From contig JAIZWK010000001.1 in the NCBI GenBank assembly GCA_021498095.1, forward strand, positions 2,405,666 to 2,469,665: DNA of 64,000 bases, given 5' to 3'. Below, in pieces: positions 45,745-55,364 of the stretch (position 1 is its first letter; each line of letters begins with the position of its first letter). The DNA comes from Candidatus Harpocratesius repetitus. GTDB taxonomy: Archaea > Asgardarchaeota > Lokiarchaeia > Sigyniarchaeales > Promethearchaeaceae. A model generated the notes under the pieces. It ran no database searches. It saw only the letters and a program-made list of their open reading frames with translations, and was not told the DNA's origin. Position numbers and translations under genes: made by a program.

Positions 45745-47766
45745 TTAGAATTTGATTTCGCCGAGCTTCTTACGCTCATCAATCAAATGTTGCACCACTT
45801 CTGGATTTGCCAAAGTCATTGTGTTCCCAATATCACTCTGGGTCGCAATTGCCTTCAAAACACGACGCATAATCTTACCAGATCGAGTCTTGGGTAAAGC
45901 ATCTGAAAACATAATGATTTCAGGATAGACTGCAGGTCCAGCTGTGGTTCGAACATGCTTCTGAATCTCTTTCTTCAATTCCTCGGTTGGTTCCACACCA
46001 GTCATCAAAGTAACATAGGCAAAGATGGTAGAACCTTTTACAGGATGAGGATAAGGACAAACTGCACTTTCTGCTACTGCCTCATGGGAGTTAATTGCAG
46101 CCTCAACTTCAGCAGAACCTAATCGGTGTCCAGAAACCTTGATAACATCATCAGAGCGCCCTAAGATGAAGTAATAGCCGTCATCGTCAATTTGGGCATA
46201 ATCTCCAGTGAAGTAATGTCCTGGGAATTTGGTTAAGTAAGTTTTGACAAAACGCTCATGATCGCCCCAAACAGTTCGCATTAAACCAGGCCATGGCATG
46301 TCGTAGGCAAAATAAGCTTGAGTCATACTTTTAGTGACCTTGTTGCCATCTTCATCCAATAAAACGGGATTGATTCCAAAGAAGGGGAAGGTACAACTTC
46401 CAGGTTTCATAGGAGTGATAGCTCCTAAATTGACCATCATGTACGACCCGGTTTCTGTCTGCCAGTATGAATCAACAATAGGTCGACCGACTGGTTTTTC
46501 ACCGGTGGTTCCTTTCCCTACCACTTCCCAATACCACTTCCACTCCGGCCAATTGCACACTTCGCCAACAGTTCCAAGCATTTTAAGTTTAGAAAGGTCA
46601 AATTTGTTAACTGGTTCTTCTCCGTATTTCATTAAAGCACGGATAGCAGTTGGGGCGGTATAAAAGTGAGTAACACCGAGTTTTTCACAGATTTCCCAAA
46701 ATCGACCTTTGTGTGGCCATGTTGGGACACCTTCATACATAACAGTTTTAGCTCCAAGAGCGAGTGGACTGTAAATGATTTGTGTGTGTCCTGTGATCCA
46801 TCCGATATCTGCGGTGCAGTACCAAACGTCGCGTCCTTCGACTGTGTCACCTTTTAAGTCAATTAAACAGGAATAGTCCCATACATATTTGTTTGTGGAC
46901 ATACCATAAACTAAGTATCCTGCAGTTGTGTGCACGACACCTTTAGGTTTGCCGGTGGTTCCACTGGTGTATAAGATGAATAATGGATCTTCAGCGTCCA
47001 TAGGTTCGCATGGGCATTCAGTAGATTGTTCTGCCACTAAAGCGGTGAAATCGACATCTTTTTCATATTTGTAAACGTTTTCATCACCAGTGACTTTAAC
47101 AACTGCCACATGTTCGATTGATGGACATGTTTCGATGATGCCTTTTAAGTTATCTTTCATAGGTCGTGGTCGACCGGCGCGCATAACTTGATCGGCAACG
47201 ACTAATACTTTACATTGGCTATCATCAATTCGGTCTTTTACAGATTCAGCACTGAATCCACCGAAAACGATAGAGTGGATAGCACCAATACGTGCACAAG
47301 CAAGCATGGTTATGGCTAATTCAGAGACCATGGGCAACCATAAGCAGACTCTGTCCCCTTTTTTAATTCCTAATGATTTTAAAGCGTTAGCGGTTTTGCT
47401 TACAGCATCTTTTAATTCGGAGAAGGTGAATTCTTTTAAAGTATCATCTTCACCCATCCAGATGAGTGATTTAGCATCCCCATAGCCTTTTTCAACCCAG
47501 CGGTCAACACAGTTGTAACAAACGTTTAATTTTCCGCCTACAAACCATTTTCCAACAAAATCTTCAGGGGTAGAGCCGGTCCAAACTTCTTTATATGGTT
47601 CAAACCAGTCGACCATTTTAGCTTCTTCCGCCCAGAATTCTCTTGGATTTTCGACGGATTTTTTCCACATTTCGCGGTATTGATCCATTGATTTGATACG
47701 CGCGTTTTCAGCGAGTTCAGGCAATGGATAATAGATTTTTTGTTTTTCTTTATCAGATTCAGACAT
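45745..47766 (-). CDS. acs: Acetyl-CoA synthetase (AMP-forming)
   Basis: I use the ATG at 47766 (MSESDKEKQKIYYP), not the track's 47814. 673 aa, typical for Acs. Motifs: LYTSGTTGKPKG (ATP loop), SYWQTETG, YFILGRSDDVIKVSGHRLG (hinge, A8), and LPKTRSGKIMRR, whose lysine is the site of regulatory acetylation in other Acs enzymes. Converts acetate, ATP and CoA to acetyl-CoA, AMP and PPi. The gene is visibly richer in G+C than its neighbours, probably because it is highly expressed or of bacterial origin. Upstream, hairpin-forming sequence (47805-47870) lies in the leader. Confidence 0.96.
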   Translation of the reverse strand: MSESDKEKQKIYYPLPELAENARIKSMDQYREMWKKSVENPREFWAEEAKMVDWFEPYKEVWTGSTPEDFVGKWFVGGKLNVCYNCVDRWVEKGYGDAKSLIWMGEDDTLKEFTFSELKDAVSKTANALKSLGIKKGDRVCLWLPMVSELAITMLACARIGAIHSIVFGGFSAESVKDRIDDSQCKVLVVADQVMRAGRPRPMKDNLKGIIETCPSIEHVAVVKVTGDENVYKYEKDVDFTALVAEQSTECPCEPMDAEDPLFILYTSGTTGKPKGVVHTTAGYLVYGMSTNKYVWDYSCLIDLKGDTVEGRDVWYCTADIGWITGHTQIIYSPLALGAKTVMYEGVPTWPHKGRFWEICEKLGVTHFYTAPTAIRALMKYGEEPVNKFDLSKLKMLGTVGEVCNWPEWKWYWEVVGKGTTGEKPVGRPIVDSYWQTETGSYMMVNLGAITPMKPGSCTFPFFGINPVLLDEDGNKVTKSMTQAYFAYDMPWPGLMRTVWGDHERFVKTYLTKFPGHYFTGDYAQIDDDGYYFILGRSDDVIKVSGHRLGSAEVEAAINSHEAVAESAVCPYPHPVKGSTIFAYVTLMTGVEPTEELKKEIQKHVRTTAGPAVYPEIIMFSDALPKTRSGKIMRRVLKAIATQSDIGNTMTLANPEVVQHLIDERKKLGEIKF

Positions 47767-48073
47767 ATTCGTCAATCTCACTAATGTTGATTTGAAAAAT
47801 CGACACAGCCTCAAGGAGGCTTAGTTACTTAGCGGGAGAATAACGATGCTCACGCTAGGTACTGTTGTATGTAAAAATGCATTCATTCAAATAAAAAGCT
47901 TGTGGGTTGAAATTTTATAATTCACTCAAAAGCACGAAAAAGTGTGGATAGTTTAGGTGGGTGGAGGAAATTTTGGGAGGGATGTGACCATAAATGCGAA
48001 AATTAGAGAAAAACTAAAAAAGACGTAAACAAAAAAAATAAACAGAACAGCAAGAAAAAAAAGTAAATATAAT

Positions 48074-48161
48074 GAAATTAATCGAAAACAAAAACGAAAT
48101 TAATCGAAAACAAAAACAAAATTAATCGAAAACAAAAACGAAATTAAACGAAAACAAATGA
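48074..48161. repeat. 22-bp tandem repeat, four copies
   Basis: GAAATTAATCGAAAACAAAAAC repeated four times head to tail with the last copies slightly changed. There are no spacers, so this is not CRISPR. Confidence 0.85.
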
Positions 48162-48351
48162 AAATAGATGAAAATAAATATAATTACTTAAAAGAAGAAT
48201 TGAATAGCAGATAATGAAAGAAAGAATAAATTATTAAATCGGAATCGGCTAATTGGATTTAAAATAAGATTTTTCATTTTTTTATATGTTTAGATAAAAT
48301 ATTATAGAGAGAGTGAAATAATGTAGAAAAAAGAGTATTTGAGACACTATG

Positions 48352-48412
48352 AAATTGATAAAAATTAATAAAAATTGATAATAATTGATAAAAATTGATA
48401 AAAATTGATAAA
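48352..48412. repeat. 10-11-bp tandem repeat, about five copies
   Basis: ATTGATAAAA-type units lie about 50 bases before the next plus-strand gene. Low-complexity array. Confidence 0.75.
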
Positions 48413-48463
48413 TTTTTTTTAAAAGTTGTTTCTGATAAACAATAAAAAAGGATTTCTGAGAAT

Positions 48464-48811
48464 ATGATAACAACTAATTCAAAGTATTTTTCTAAATATT
48501 TTTCAAATAATTTTTATAATTACCTGATTAGAAATAAGCCAAAAGAAATAGGATTAAATGAGATAATAGAGGGGGGTAAGTTAACGGATTTTAATTTTAA
48601 AGAGTTTTATGGAATCGATAGTCTTATTGAAAATCCGAAATCTTTTTCCAATTTGGAGATTTTTATTTTTGATTTATTAGAATCCTTTGCTGATCATTTT
48701 CGTTATAAAATTATTGGATCAATTTCAGATGGTGAAATTTTGATTCAAAATCGAGAAGACGATACACTTCTAAAGTTTAATTTTATTAAAATTTATGGAA
48801 ATGAAGAATGA
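48464..48811 (+). CDS. Hypothetical protein, 115 aa
   Basis: No family recognised. Cytosolic, acidic, with strands and helices in the second half (FSNLEIFIFDLLESFADHFRYKIIGSISDGEILIQNREDDTLLKFN), which look like a structured domain rather than a spurious ORF. No Shine-Dalgarno; A+T-rich upstream sequence suits a leaderless start. Confidence 0.55.
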   Translation: MITTNSKYFSKYFSNNFYNYLIRNKPKEIGLNEIIEGGKLTDFNFKEFYGIDSLIENPKSFSNLEIFIFDLLESFADHFRYKIIGSISDGEILIQNREDDTLLKFNFIKIYGNEE

Positions 48812-48896
48812 AGAATAAAGAATGAACTGGATAAAATATAAATTGTTAATATTAAATATTTACAAAGAGTCTTACCACAAATCGAATAAAGAGCGA

Positions 48897-49442
48897 TTAT
48901 TTCCATTGAGTTCCTTTTAAGAAAAACCATACATCCGCTGCAACGGCGTATTTATTCGAGTCCAGTGTTGTTATCCATTTTAACATCTGTCGTGGTGTTT
49001 TCCAGAAAAATTGAATATCTTCAGTATCGTCCATCTGTGTGCTGCCGACATTCTTTTCATCTACCAATAATTTAACCCAAAACGTTGTTTCATTACTTAT
49101 TCCTGCACTTTTAGGGAATGGTCCGCTGATTTCCTCTATTTCGCCTGTATATCCTGTTTCTTCTTTAAGTTCACGCAAAGCGGCTTGTGCTGGACTTTCT
49201 CCACTATCAATTAATCCAGCAGGAAAACTAATTTCATTTTTCTCAATTGCCACTCGTGGTTGAGAGATAAACAAGATATGACCATACTGCCGAGATTTAC
49301 AGATAAGTGTGACAACACCATGGGAGTGATTTCGACAAACATAGTTCCATTCTTGTTCTTTATTGTTTTTGTCGATATATTTAGTATTGCGGAGGCATAG
49401 CCATTTGGTGGTGAAAATATCCTTTCTGGCAATAATTTTCAT
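48897..49442 (-). CDS. Nudix hydrolase (ADP-ribose pyrophosphatase-like)
   Basis: 181 aa with an exact Nudix box: GLIDSGESPAQAALRELKEETGY (G-x5-E-x7-RE-x2-EE-x-G). The N-terminal strand pattern and the LISQPR-like preceding segment resemble ADP-sugar pyrophosphatases (NudF type), which cleave nucleoside-diphosphate-linked sugars, but the substrate is not certain. Monocistronic. Confidence 0.88.
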   Translation of the reverse strand: MKIIARKDIFTTKWLCLRNTKYIDKNNKEQEWNYVCRNHSHGVVTLICKSRQYGHILFISQPRVAIEKNEISFPAGLIDSGESPAQAALRELKEETGYTGEIEEISGPFPKSAGISNETTFWVKLLVDEKNVGSTQMDDTEDIQFFWKTPRQMLKWITTLDSNKYAVAADVWFFLKGTQWK

Positions 49443-49945
49443 ACTGTAGGTATTTCCGTCTATGATACTTATATGCTTTCAGTATTCTCAATATGATAAT
49501 TTTTTACTGATAAAAATTTAGAAAAGGATTTAGAAAAGTATTCTGATCTGATAAAGTAAAAATATAGAGAGAAATGAAGAAGAAAACGGAATGAAGAAGA
49601 AAAAGAAAAGAAAAGGAATGAAAGAAGCGAATTGATGAATAAAAAGAAGAAAACTAAATAAAATATTGCAATCACTGAAGAACTAAGGAATAAAATTGAA
49701 GACATTTTCGACTAATTTATCTGCTTCTTTAAAATTAGAGATATTGTTTGGATTTTCCAAAAATTGCCAAAATTTCTTCGTGAAATCATTCAATATCAAA
49801 TCTAAAGCAAGATAAGAAGATAAAAAGAAGATTATAATAGAAATTCACAGAAAATGAAAATATAATATTATTAGGAAATCAAAGAACAAAAACCTATTAT
49901 ATTTTTAAATTCACCAAAATCTACGTAATCAAAAATTAAAATATG
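49443..49945. other. Intergenic, no feature seen
   Basis: About 500 bases, A-rich on the plus strand. The 78-aa minus ORF at 49469-49705 is made of Phe/Ser/Leu from GAAGAAA-type repeats and looks non-coding. Confidence 0.5.
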
Positions 49946-50398
49946 CTATTTATTTTCCATTTTTTGGACTAATTGGGGAAATAATTTAACGATCTCCTTA
50001 TTTTTCTGAATTTCTTCCAACCAGCAATCTTCAAGATCGTCTTCTATTTTTAAGTTTCTTTCTTTAATTGTCTGAATAGTAGGAACATAAATATATGCTT
50101 CTTGAGCTGTACCATCAAGTAATTCTACCGAAATTTTCTCTCTAGTGAAAAGACCTGTTTCTACACCTTCATATACATCTAATTTTGCAACATGTGAAGG
50201 ACTGAGGGAAAAGACTAAAGCATAAAATCCGAAATTTTGTGGATCCTTTAATATAAAGGGAAAAATGGTATCACCCATCCAAATTCGCCGATAATTTCGC
50301 ACAATGCACACTTTTACGTCTGTTGATTTGAGATAAGTTTTATTTGGAATAAATGTTCCATAGCCTACAATGTAAATCGGCGAATCATTTGAATTCAT
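49946..50398 (-). CDS. AIG2/gamma-glutamylcyclotransferase-like protein
   Basis: 150 aa with the family start IYIVGYGTFIP (the YG-x-L/F loop) and the LDVYEGVETGLFTREKISV segment, whose Glu/Gly fit the BtrG/GGCT catalytic region. Such enzymes release 5-oxoproline from gamma-glutamyl amines. The exact substrate is unknown. Single gene. Confidence 0.8.
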   Translation of the reverse strand: MNSNDSPIYIVGYGTFIPNKTYLKSTDVKVCIVRNYRRIWMGDTIFPFILKDPQNFGFYALVFSLSPSHVAKLDVYEGVETGLFTREKISVELLDGTAQEAYIYVPTIQTIKERNLKIEDDLEDCWLEEIQKNKEIVKLFPQLVQKMENK

Positions 50399-50596
50399 AC
50401 TAAGACATAAGCCTTGGCGATATATATTTGTTATTTTGCAAATTACAAAAAAAAGATGAAATACAGCAATAGTGAAAATAAGATAGATATTACTAAAATA
50501 ATTGAGACTGATTTGTGAAAATCTATATGAATATTAATAATAATCCAATAAAATCCATTTTTTTTATTTAATTTTGTCTTTGCGAGAATTAAATTT

Positions 50597-50614
50597 ATTT
50601 AAGTAAACTTAAAT
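50597..50614 (+). promoter_or_regulatory. MarR-type operator
   Basis: A 7-bp inverted repeat with 2-bp spacer, TTTAAGT-AA-ACTTAAA, flanked by A/T, lies 26 bases upstream of the MarR start codon, where an archaeal transcription start would be. MarR dimers bind 16-20-bp palindromes of this size, so autoregulation is likely. Confidence 0.65.
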
Positions 50615-50639
50615 ATTAAGATTGATTAATCATTTTAAG

Positions 50640-51107
50640 ATGGGTCAAACTGATTCTTTACTTCAAAAATGGTTAGAAATTGTTATACGTCTGTCAATGC
50701 ATAATGTAGTTCTCTTTTCAAAAAAAAGGAATTTATCCATATCTCAAATTAGCGCATTGATGTATATCCATCGTCAAAATCAATGTGGAATTTCACATCT
50801 AGGGAGCAATTTAGGGATAACAAGTGCAGCTGCCAGTCAAATGCTAGATCGATTGGTTAAGCAGCAATTTATTACAAGACAAGAAGATCCAAATGATAGA
50901 AGAGTAAAGAAACTCACTTTGACAGAAAAGGGAAAAAAAATTTTAAAAAAAAGTTTTCAAGCCCGTCAATACTGGCAAAAAGACCTTATTAAAATGCTAA
51001 CCCCTGAAGAAGAACAAAAGGTACAAATTGCACTTAAAATTTTGATCCATAAATCAGAAGATCTTGTTCAACCCCAAAAACACAAATGCAACGATGATAT
51101 TCGCTAA
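50640..51107 (+). CDS. MarR-family transcriptional regulator
   Basis: I use the ATG at 50640 (MGQTDSLLQKWLEIVIRLS); the track's TTG adds six residues. The winged helix is clear: LSISQISALMYIHRQNQCGISHLGSNLGITSAAASQMLDRLVKQQFITRQEDPNDRRVKKLTLTEKG. The recognition helix (SAAASQMLDRLV) and wing (DPNDRRVKKL) are typical. It precedes the two ABC half-transporters by 94 bases in the same direction, so it probably represses them and responds to their substrates. Confidence 0.93.
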   Translation: MGQTDSLLQKWLEIVIRLSMHNVVLFSKKRNLSISQISALMYIHRQNQCGISHLGSNLGITSAAASQMLDRLVKQQFITRQEDPNDRRVKKLTLTEKGKKILKKSFQARQYWQKDLIKMLTPEEEQKVQIALKILIHKSEDLVQPQKHKCNDDIR

Positions 51108-51201
51108 ATTAATAGATTAAAATAAGCACTATAGAAATAAATAAAAAAGCACTACAGAAAAGCAATTATCCAAATAAACATAATATAAGAGATATCAAAC
51201 A

Positions 51202-53448
51202 ATGGTACATATAACAAAATATGCTAAGCCCTATCTGCCGATGATTTTAATTGCAGTTGGGTTGCTTTTTGCCCAAGCAAATTTTGATTTGGCTTTACCA
51301 GATTATTTCTCAAGAATTGTAAATGTTGGCATTCAGCAAAATGGAATTGAAGACGCAGTTCCAATTGCAATTCGAGAAAATCAAATGAATCACACATTCC
51401 TCTTTATGAGTAAAGAAAACAAATCTGTAGTTTTGCAGGCATATGAATTAAAAAGCAACAACTCTGCAGATTTTATGGAATATGTGGAAGAATTTCCACT
51501 TCTAAGAAATGAATCACTGTACATACTTACTCAAGATAATGATACAATTCATGAACAATTGAATTCAGTGATGGCAGATGTTTTATTGGTGGTTTTTACT
51601 CTTGAACAAATTCAAGCGAATTCAACAGAAATTCAAAATCAAAACATGAATTTATCTATTGGTTTTGATATGTCTAAAATCCCACCTGGAATGGATCTTT
51701 TCACTTTTCTAAGTCTTCTTCCTTCCGAACAACTTATGGAAATAAGAGACAGTATAAATCAAAAATTGTTGAGCTTGGGTGAAGATATGATCAAACAAGC
51801 AGCTATTTTTGCAGTGAAAGCAGAATATGAAGCCATTGGAATAGATACTGACAAAATACAAATGGATTATATAATGCGCATCGGAGGATTAATGCTTCTT
51901 CTTACACTGCTTTCAGCAATTTGTACTGTAATTGTAGGGTATCTTTCAGCAAAGACTGCGGCGGGAATGGCCAGGGATCTACGTACAGATGTTTTCAGAA
52001 AGGTAGAAAGTTTTTCAAACGCAGAATTTGATCAATTTTCAACAGCCTCATTAATTACTCGAACAACAAATGATATTACACAAATTCAGTTAGTAATGAT
52101 AATGCTAATACGTCTTGTTGTTTATGCACCGATTTTAGGAATAGGAGGAATAATTCGGGCATTTGCCAAGGATGCATCCATGTGGTGGTTGATTGCAATT
52201 GCAGTTGGATTTTTAATCAGCTTAGTTCTAATTATTGTTAAAATTGCATTGCCAAGATTCAAGAGTATTCAAAACTTAGTTGACCGTCTGAATTTGATCG
52301 CGCGTGAAAATCTCTCAGGTATAATGGTAATTCGAGCTTTTAATATGCAACAATTTGAAGAAAAGCGATTTGATGGTGCAAATGCAGATTTAACGGGAGT
52401 AAGTCTTTATGTTAATCGTGTTTTAGTTCTGCTGATGCCAGTAATGATGTTTACTATGAATGCACTAGCAGTAGTGATTATTTGGGTTGGATCTCATAGA
52501 GTTGCGGATGCAAATATGCAAGTTGGAGATATGATGGCATTCATGCAGTATGCAATTCAAATTGTGATGGCATTTCTAATGTTATCAATGATGTTCATAA
52601 TCTTACCCCGTGCCACCGTTTCTGCCAGCAGAATTGCAGAAGTTCTATCTACAGAACCTACAATCAATGATCCAACGGAACCTAAAACTTGGCAAAAAGA
52701 TTTTCAAGGTAAAGTAGAATTTGACAATGTTTCATTTAAATACCCTGGTGGTGAAGAGTACGCTCTAGAAAAAATCTCCTTTACTGCCAATCCAGGTCAA
52801 GTAACCGCCTTTATTGGTGCAACTGGTTCTGGAAAATCGACATTAATTCATTTACTGCTCAGATTCTATGATGTAACTGAAGGTGCCATTAAAATCGATG
52901 GAATTGATATCCGGGATGTCACCCAACATTCTTTAAGAGAAAAAATCGGATATGTTCCACAAAAAAGCGTTCTCTTTTCTGGTACTATTGGTTCTAATTT
53001 AAAATATGCAGATGAAAATGCAGATGATGATACTTTGAACACAGCAATATCAATTGCTCAAGCGAAAGAATTTGTTGAATCTTCTCCCGAAAAATATAAC
53101 ACACTTATAGCTCAAGGTGGAATAAATGTCTCAGGAGGACAAAAACAACGATTGGCAATTGCACGTGCACTAGTAAAAAAAGCACCAATAAATATCCTAG
53201 ATGACAGTTCTTCTGCCTTAGATTTTAAAACAGATGCTGCTTTACGACATGCTTTAAAGCAGGAAATGGGAAATAAAACGCTTTTTTTGGTTACACAGCG
53301 AGTCTCTTCTGTAATGAATGCAGATCAAATTATAGTGCTAGACGAAGGAAAATTAGTCGGAAAAGGTACTCATCGAGATTTACTTGAAACATGTGAGATT
53401 TATAAAGAAATAGCACTTTCACAACTTGCATTGGAGGAACTACAATGA
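51202..53448 (+). CDS. ABC exporter half-transporter, degenerate catalytic site
   Basis: 748 aa. The six-helix membrane domain is followed by an ATPase domain: Walker A GATGSGKS, Q-loop YVPQKS, signature NVSGGQKQR, Walker B ILDDSSSALD and H-loop TQR. Two oddities: the residue after Walker B, normally catalytic Glu, is Asp, and the His of the H-loop is Gln. This is the pattern of the non-hydrolysing partner in heterodimeric exporters. A ~150-residue insertion lies between TM1 and TM2 (e.g. MNHTFLFMSKENKSVVLQA), predicted extracellular. It overlaps the next gene by 4 bases (ATGA). Confidence 0.92.
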   Translation: MVHITKYAKPYLPMILIAVGLLFAQANFDLALPDYFSRIVNVGIQQNGIEDAVPIAIRENQMNHTFLFMSKENKSVVLQAYELKSNNSADFMEYVEEFPLLRNESLYILTQDNDTIHEQLNSVMADVLLVVFTLEQIQANSTEIQNQNMNLSIGFDMSKIPPGMDLFTFLSLLPSEQLMEIRDSINQKLLSLGEDMIKQAAIFAVKAEYEAIGIDTDKIQMDYIMRIGGLMLLLTLLSAICTVIVGYLSAKTAAGMARDLRTDVFRKVESFSNAEFDQFSTASLITRTTNDITQIQLVMIMLIRLVVYAPILGIGGIIRAFAKDASMWWLIAIAVGFLISLVLIIVKIALPRFKSIQNLVDRLNLIARENLSGIMVIRAFNMQQFEEKRFDGANADLTGVSLYVNRVLVLLMPVMMFTMNALAVVIIWVGSHRVADANMQVGDMMAFMQYAIQIVMAFLMLSMMFIILPRATVSASRIAEVLSTEPTINDPTEPKTWQKDFQGKVEFDNVSFKYPGGEEYALEKISFTANPGQVTAFIGATGSGKSTLIHLLLRFYDVTEGAIKIDGIDIRDVTQHSLREKIGYVPQKSVLFSGTIGSNLKYADENADDDTLNTAISIAQAKEFVESSPEKYNTLIAQGGINVSGGQKQRLAIARALVKKAPINILDDSSSALDFKTDAALRHALKQEMGNKTLFLVTQRVSSVMNADQIIVLDEGKLVGKGTHRDLLETCEIYKEIALSQLALEELQ

Positions 53449-55364
53449 TCAGATCACCAAATTCTCCTTTAAAATCAATACAAAATCCCTCTAAAAACTC
53501 TACAGAAAAACCTTCTAAAGGTCCAAGTGGTTTTCGTAGCAGGCAACATTCTATGATGATGAGTGGAGAAAAAGCAAGGAATTTTAAACAAACCATGCGA
53601 AATCTAGGCCAATATTTACGAGAATATCGATTTCAAATTTGGATTGTAATTTTCTTTGCAATTCTTTCAACAACTGCGAGTATTGTTGGTCCAAAAATTT
53701 TAGGAAAAGCTACAACATCCTTATTTGAAGGAATAATCACAGAATTAAACGGAACAGGTACCATTGATTTCGGTTATATTGGTTTAATTGTTGTTGTAAC
53801 TCTGTTACTGTATGCAATATCTATGCTTTTCGCATATATTCAAGGATGGATAATGGCAAAAGTTTCTACCATTGTGGCATATAAATTTCGAAGGGATATT
53901 TCGCAGAAAATTAATAGACTTCCATTGAAATATTTTGATAACACCACTCAGGGTGAAGTACTTTCAAGATTAACAAATGATGTTGATACAGTTAATCAAA
54001 CATTAAGTCAAAGCATGTCCCAAATAATAACTTCAGTTGTTACAGTAATTGGAGTATTAGTTATGATGTTCACTATAAATTGGATAATGACATTAGCTTC
54101 TTTGATTATCATCCCCCTATCAATGGTTTTCATCAGTTTCATCATCAAAAAATCACAAAAATACTTCAAGCAGCAACAGGATGAACTCGGACATGTTAAC
54201 GGCCACGTAGAAGAAATGTATGGAGGTCATGTTGTTGTCAAAGCTTTCAATGGTGAAGAAAGAAGTATTCAAGAATTTGATAAACACAATAATTCGTTAT
54301 ATGGTGTAATGTGGAAATCACAATTTCTTTCTGGATTGATGATGCCATTAATGCGTTTTATTGGTAATTTAGGTTATGTAGCAGTAGTTATTCTTGGCGG
54401 ATGGTTGGCAAGTATTGGAAGCATTTCAGTGGGAGATATCCAGGCGTTCATTCAATATGTGCGCTCATTCACACAACCTATGTCACAATTGGCAAATATA
54501 TCCAATGTTCTTCAACAAACAGCCGCTGCAGCTGAACGAGTCTTTGAATTTTTATCTGAGGAAGAAGAAACACCAGATACACCTAATCCAATAAAAGTTC
54601 CAGAAGTAATGGGAGAAGTAGAATTTCAACATGTGCATTTCGGTTATACACCCGATAAAATAATTATCAAAGATTTTTCAGCTAAAGCAAATCCAGGGCA
54701 AAAAATAGCTATTGTTGGTCCAACAGGAGCAGGAAAAACTACAATGGTTAAATTACTAATGCGGTTCTACGATTTGAATGAAGGTGCCATTTTAGTTGAA
54801 GGTCATAACATTACAGAATTTACTCGACGGGATTTACGTTCAATGTTTGGAATGGTACTGCAAGATACCTGGTTGTATAATGATACAATCATGGAAAATA
54901 TTCGTTATGGGAAACCTGATGCTACAGATGAAGAAGTCATTGCTGCAGCAACTGCGGCTCATGTGGACCATTTTATTCACACATTACCAGGAGGATATCA
55001 AATGGTTTTGAATGAAGAGACAACTAACTTATCTCAAGGACAAATGCAGCTTTTAACGATTGCCAGAGCGATTTTAGCCAATCCAAAGATTCTCATTCTG
55101 GATGAAGCCACGAGTTCAGTAGATACACGCACAGAAATATTGATTCAAAAAGCGATGGATAAATTAATGGAAAATCGAACAAGCTTTGTAATTGCACACC
55201 GATTATCAACCATACGAGATGCAGATTTAATTTTAGTTATGTGCGATGGAGATATTATAGAACAAGGTTCTCATGAAGAATTGTTGGCTAAAAAAGGATT
55301 TTATGCAGATATTTACAACAGCCAATTCGAGCATATTCCTTTACTGAGCATAAACCAAAAATAA
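53445..55364 (+). CDS. ABC exporter half-transporter, canonical site
   Basis: 639 aa, N-terminal basic/Ser-rich tail, six membrane helices, and an ATPase domain: Walker A GPTGAGKTT, Q-loop VLQDTW, signature TNLSQGQMQ, Walker B ILILDEATSSVD with the catalytic Glu, H-loop IAHRLST. Together with the previous gene it forms a heterodimeric lipid/drug-type exporter with one active ATP site. Its 3' end (55182-55364) is repeated at 61791-61971 as a fragment. Confidence 0.94.
   Translation: MIRSPNSPLKSIQNPSKNSTEKPSKGPSGFRSRQHSMMMSGEKARNFKQTMRNLGQYLREYRFQIWIVIFFAILSTTASIVGPKILGKATTSLFEGIITELNGTGTIDFGYIGLIVVVTLLLYAISMLFAYIQGWIMAKVSTIVAYKFRRDISQKINRLPLKYFDNTTQGEVLSRLTNDVDTVNQTLSQSMSQIITSVVTVIGVLVMMFTINWIMTLASLIIIPLSMVFISFIIKKSQKYFKQQQDELGHVNGHVEEMYGGHVVVKAFNGEERSIQEFDKHNNSLYGVMWKSQFLSGLMMPLMRFIGNLGYVAVVILGGWLASIGSISVGDIQAFIQYVRSFTQPMSQLANISNVLQQTAAAAERVFEFLSEEEETPDTPNPIKVPEVMGEVEFQHVHFGYTPDKIIIKDFSAKANPGQKIAIVGPTGAGKTTMVKLLMRFYDLNEGAILVEGHNITEFTRRDLRSMFGMVLQDTWLYNDTIMENIRYGKPDATDEEVIAAATAAHVDHFIHTLPGGYQMVLNEETTNLSQGQMQLLTIARAILANPKILILDEATSSVDTRTEILIQKAMDKLMENRTSFVIAHRLSTIRDADLILVMCDGDIIEQGSHEELLAKKGFYADIYNSQFEHIPLLSINQK

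Larger units (their letters stand above)
47767..48463. other. Intergenic region with acs leader and tandem repeats
   Basis: Holds the acs promoter and leader (minus strand; two potential hairpins, AGCCTC/GAGGCT and TAGCG/CGCTA) and two tandem repeat arrays, listed separately. No gene of credible length found. Confidence 0.55.

Noticed and set aside
48074-48412. Possible CRISPR array
   Set aside because: The units are 22 bp and 10-11 bp directly adjacent to each other with no spacers; simple tandem repeats. No cas genes.
49469-49705. 78-aa hydrophobic minus ORF
   Set aside because: Phe/Ser-rich low-complexity translation of GAAGAAA-type sequence.
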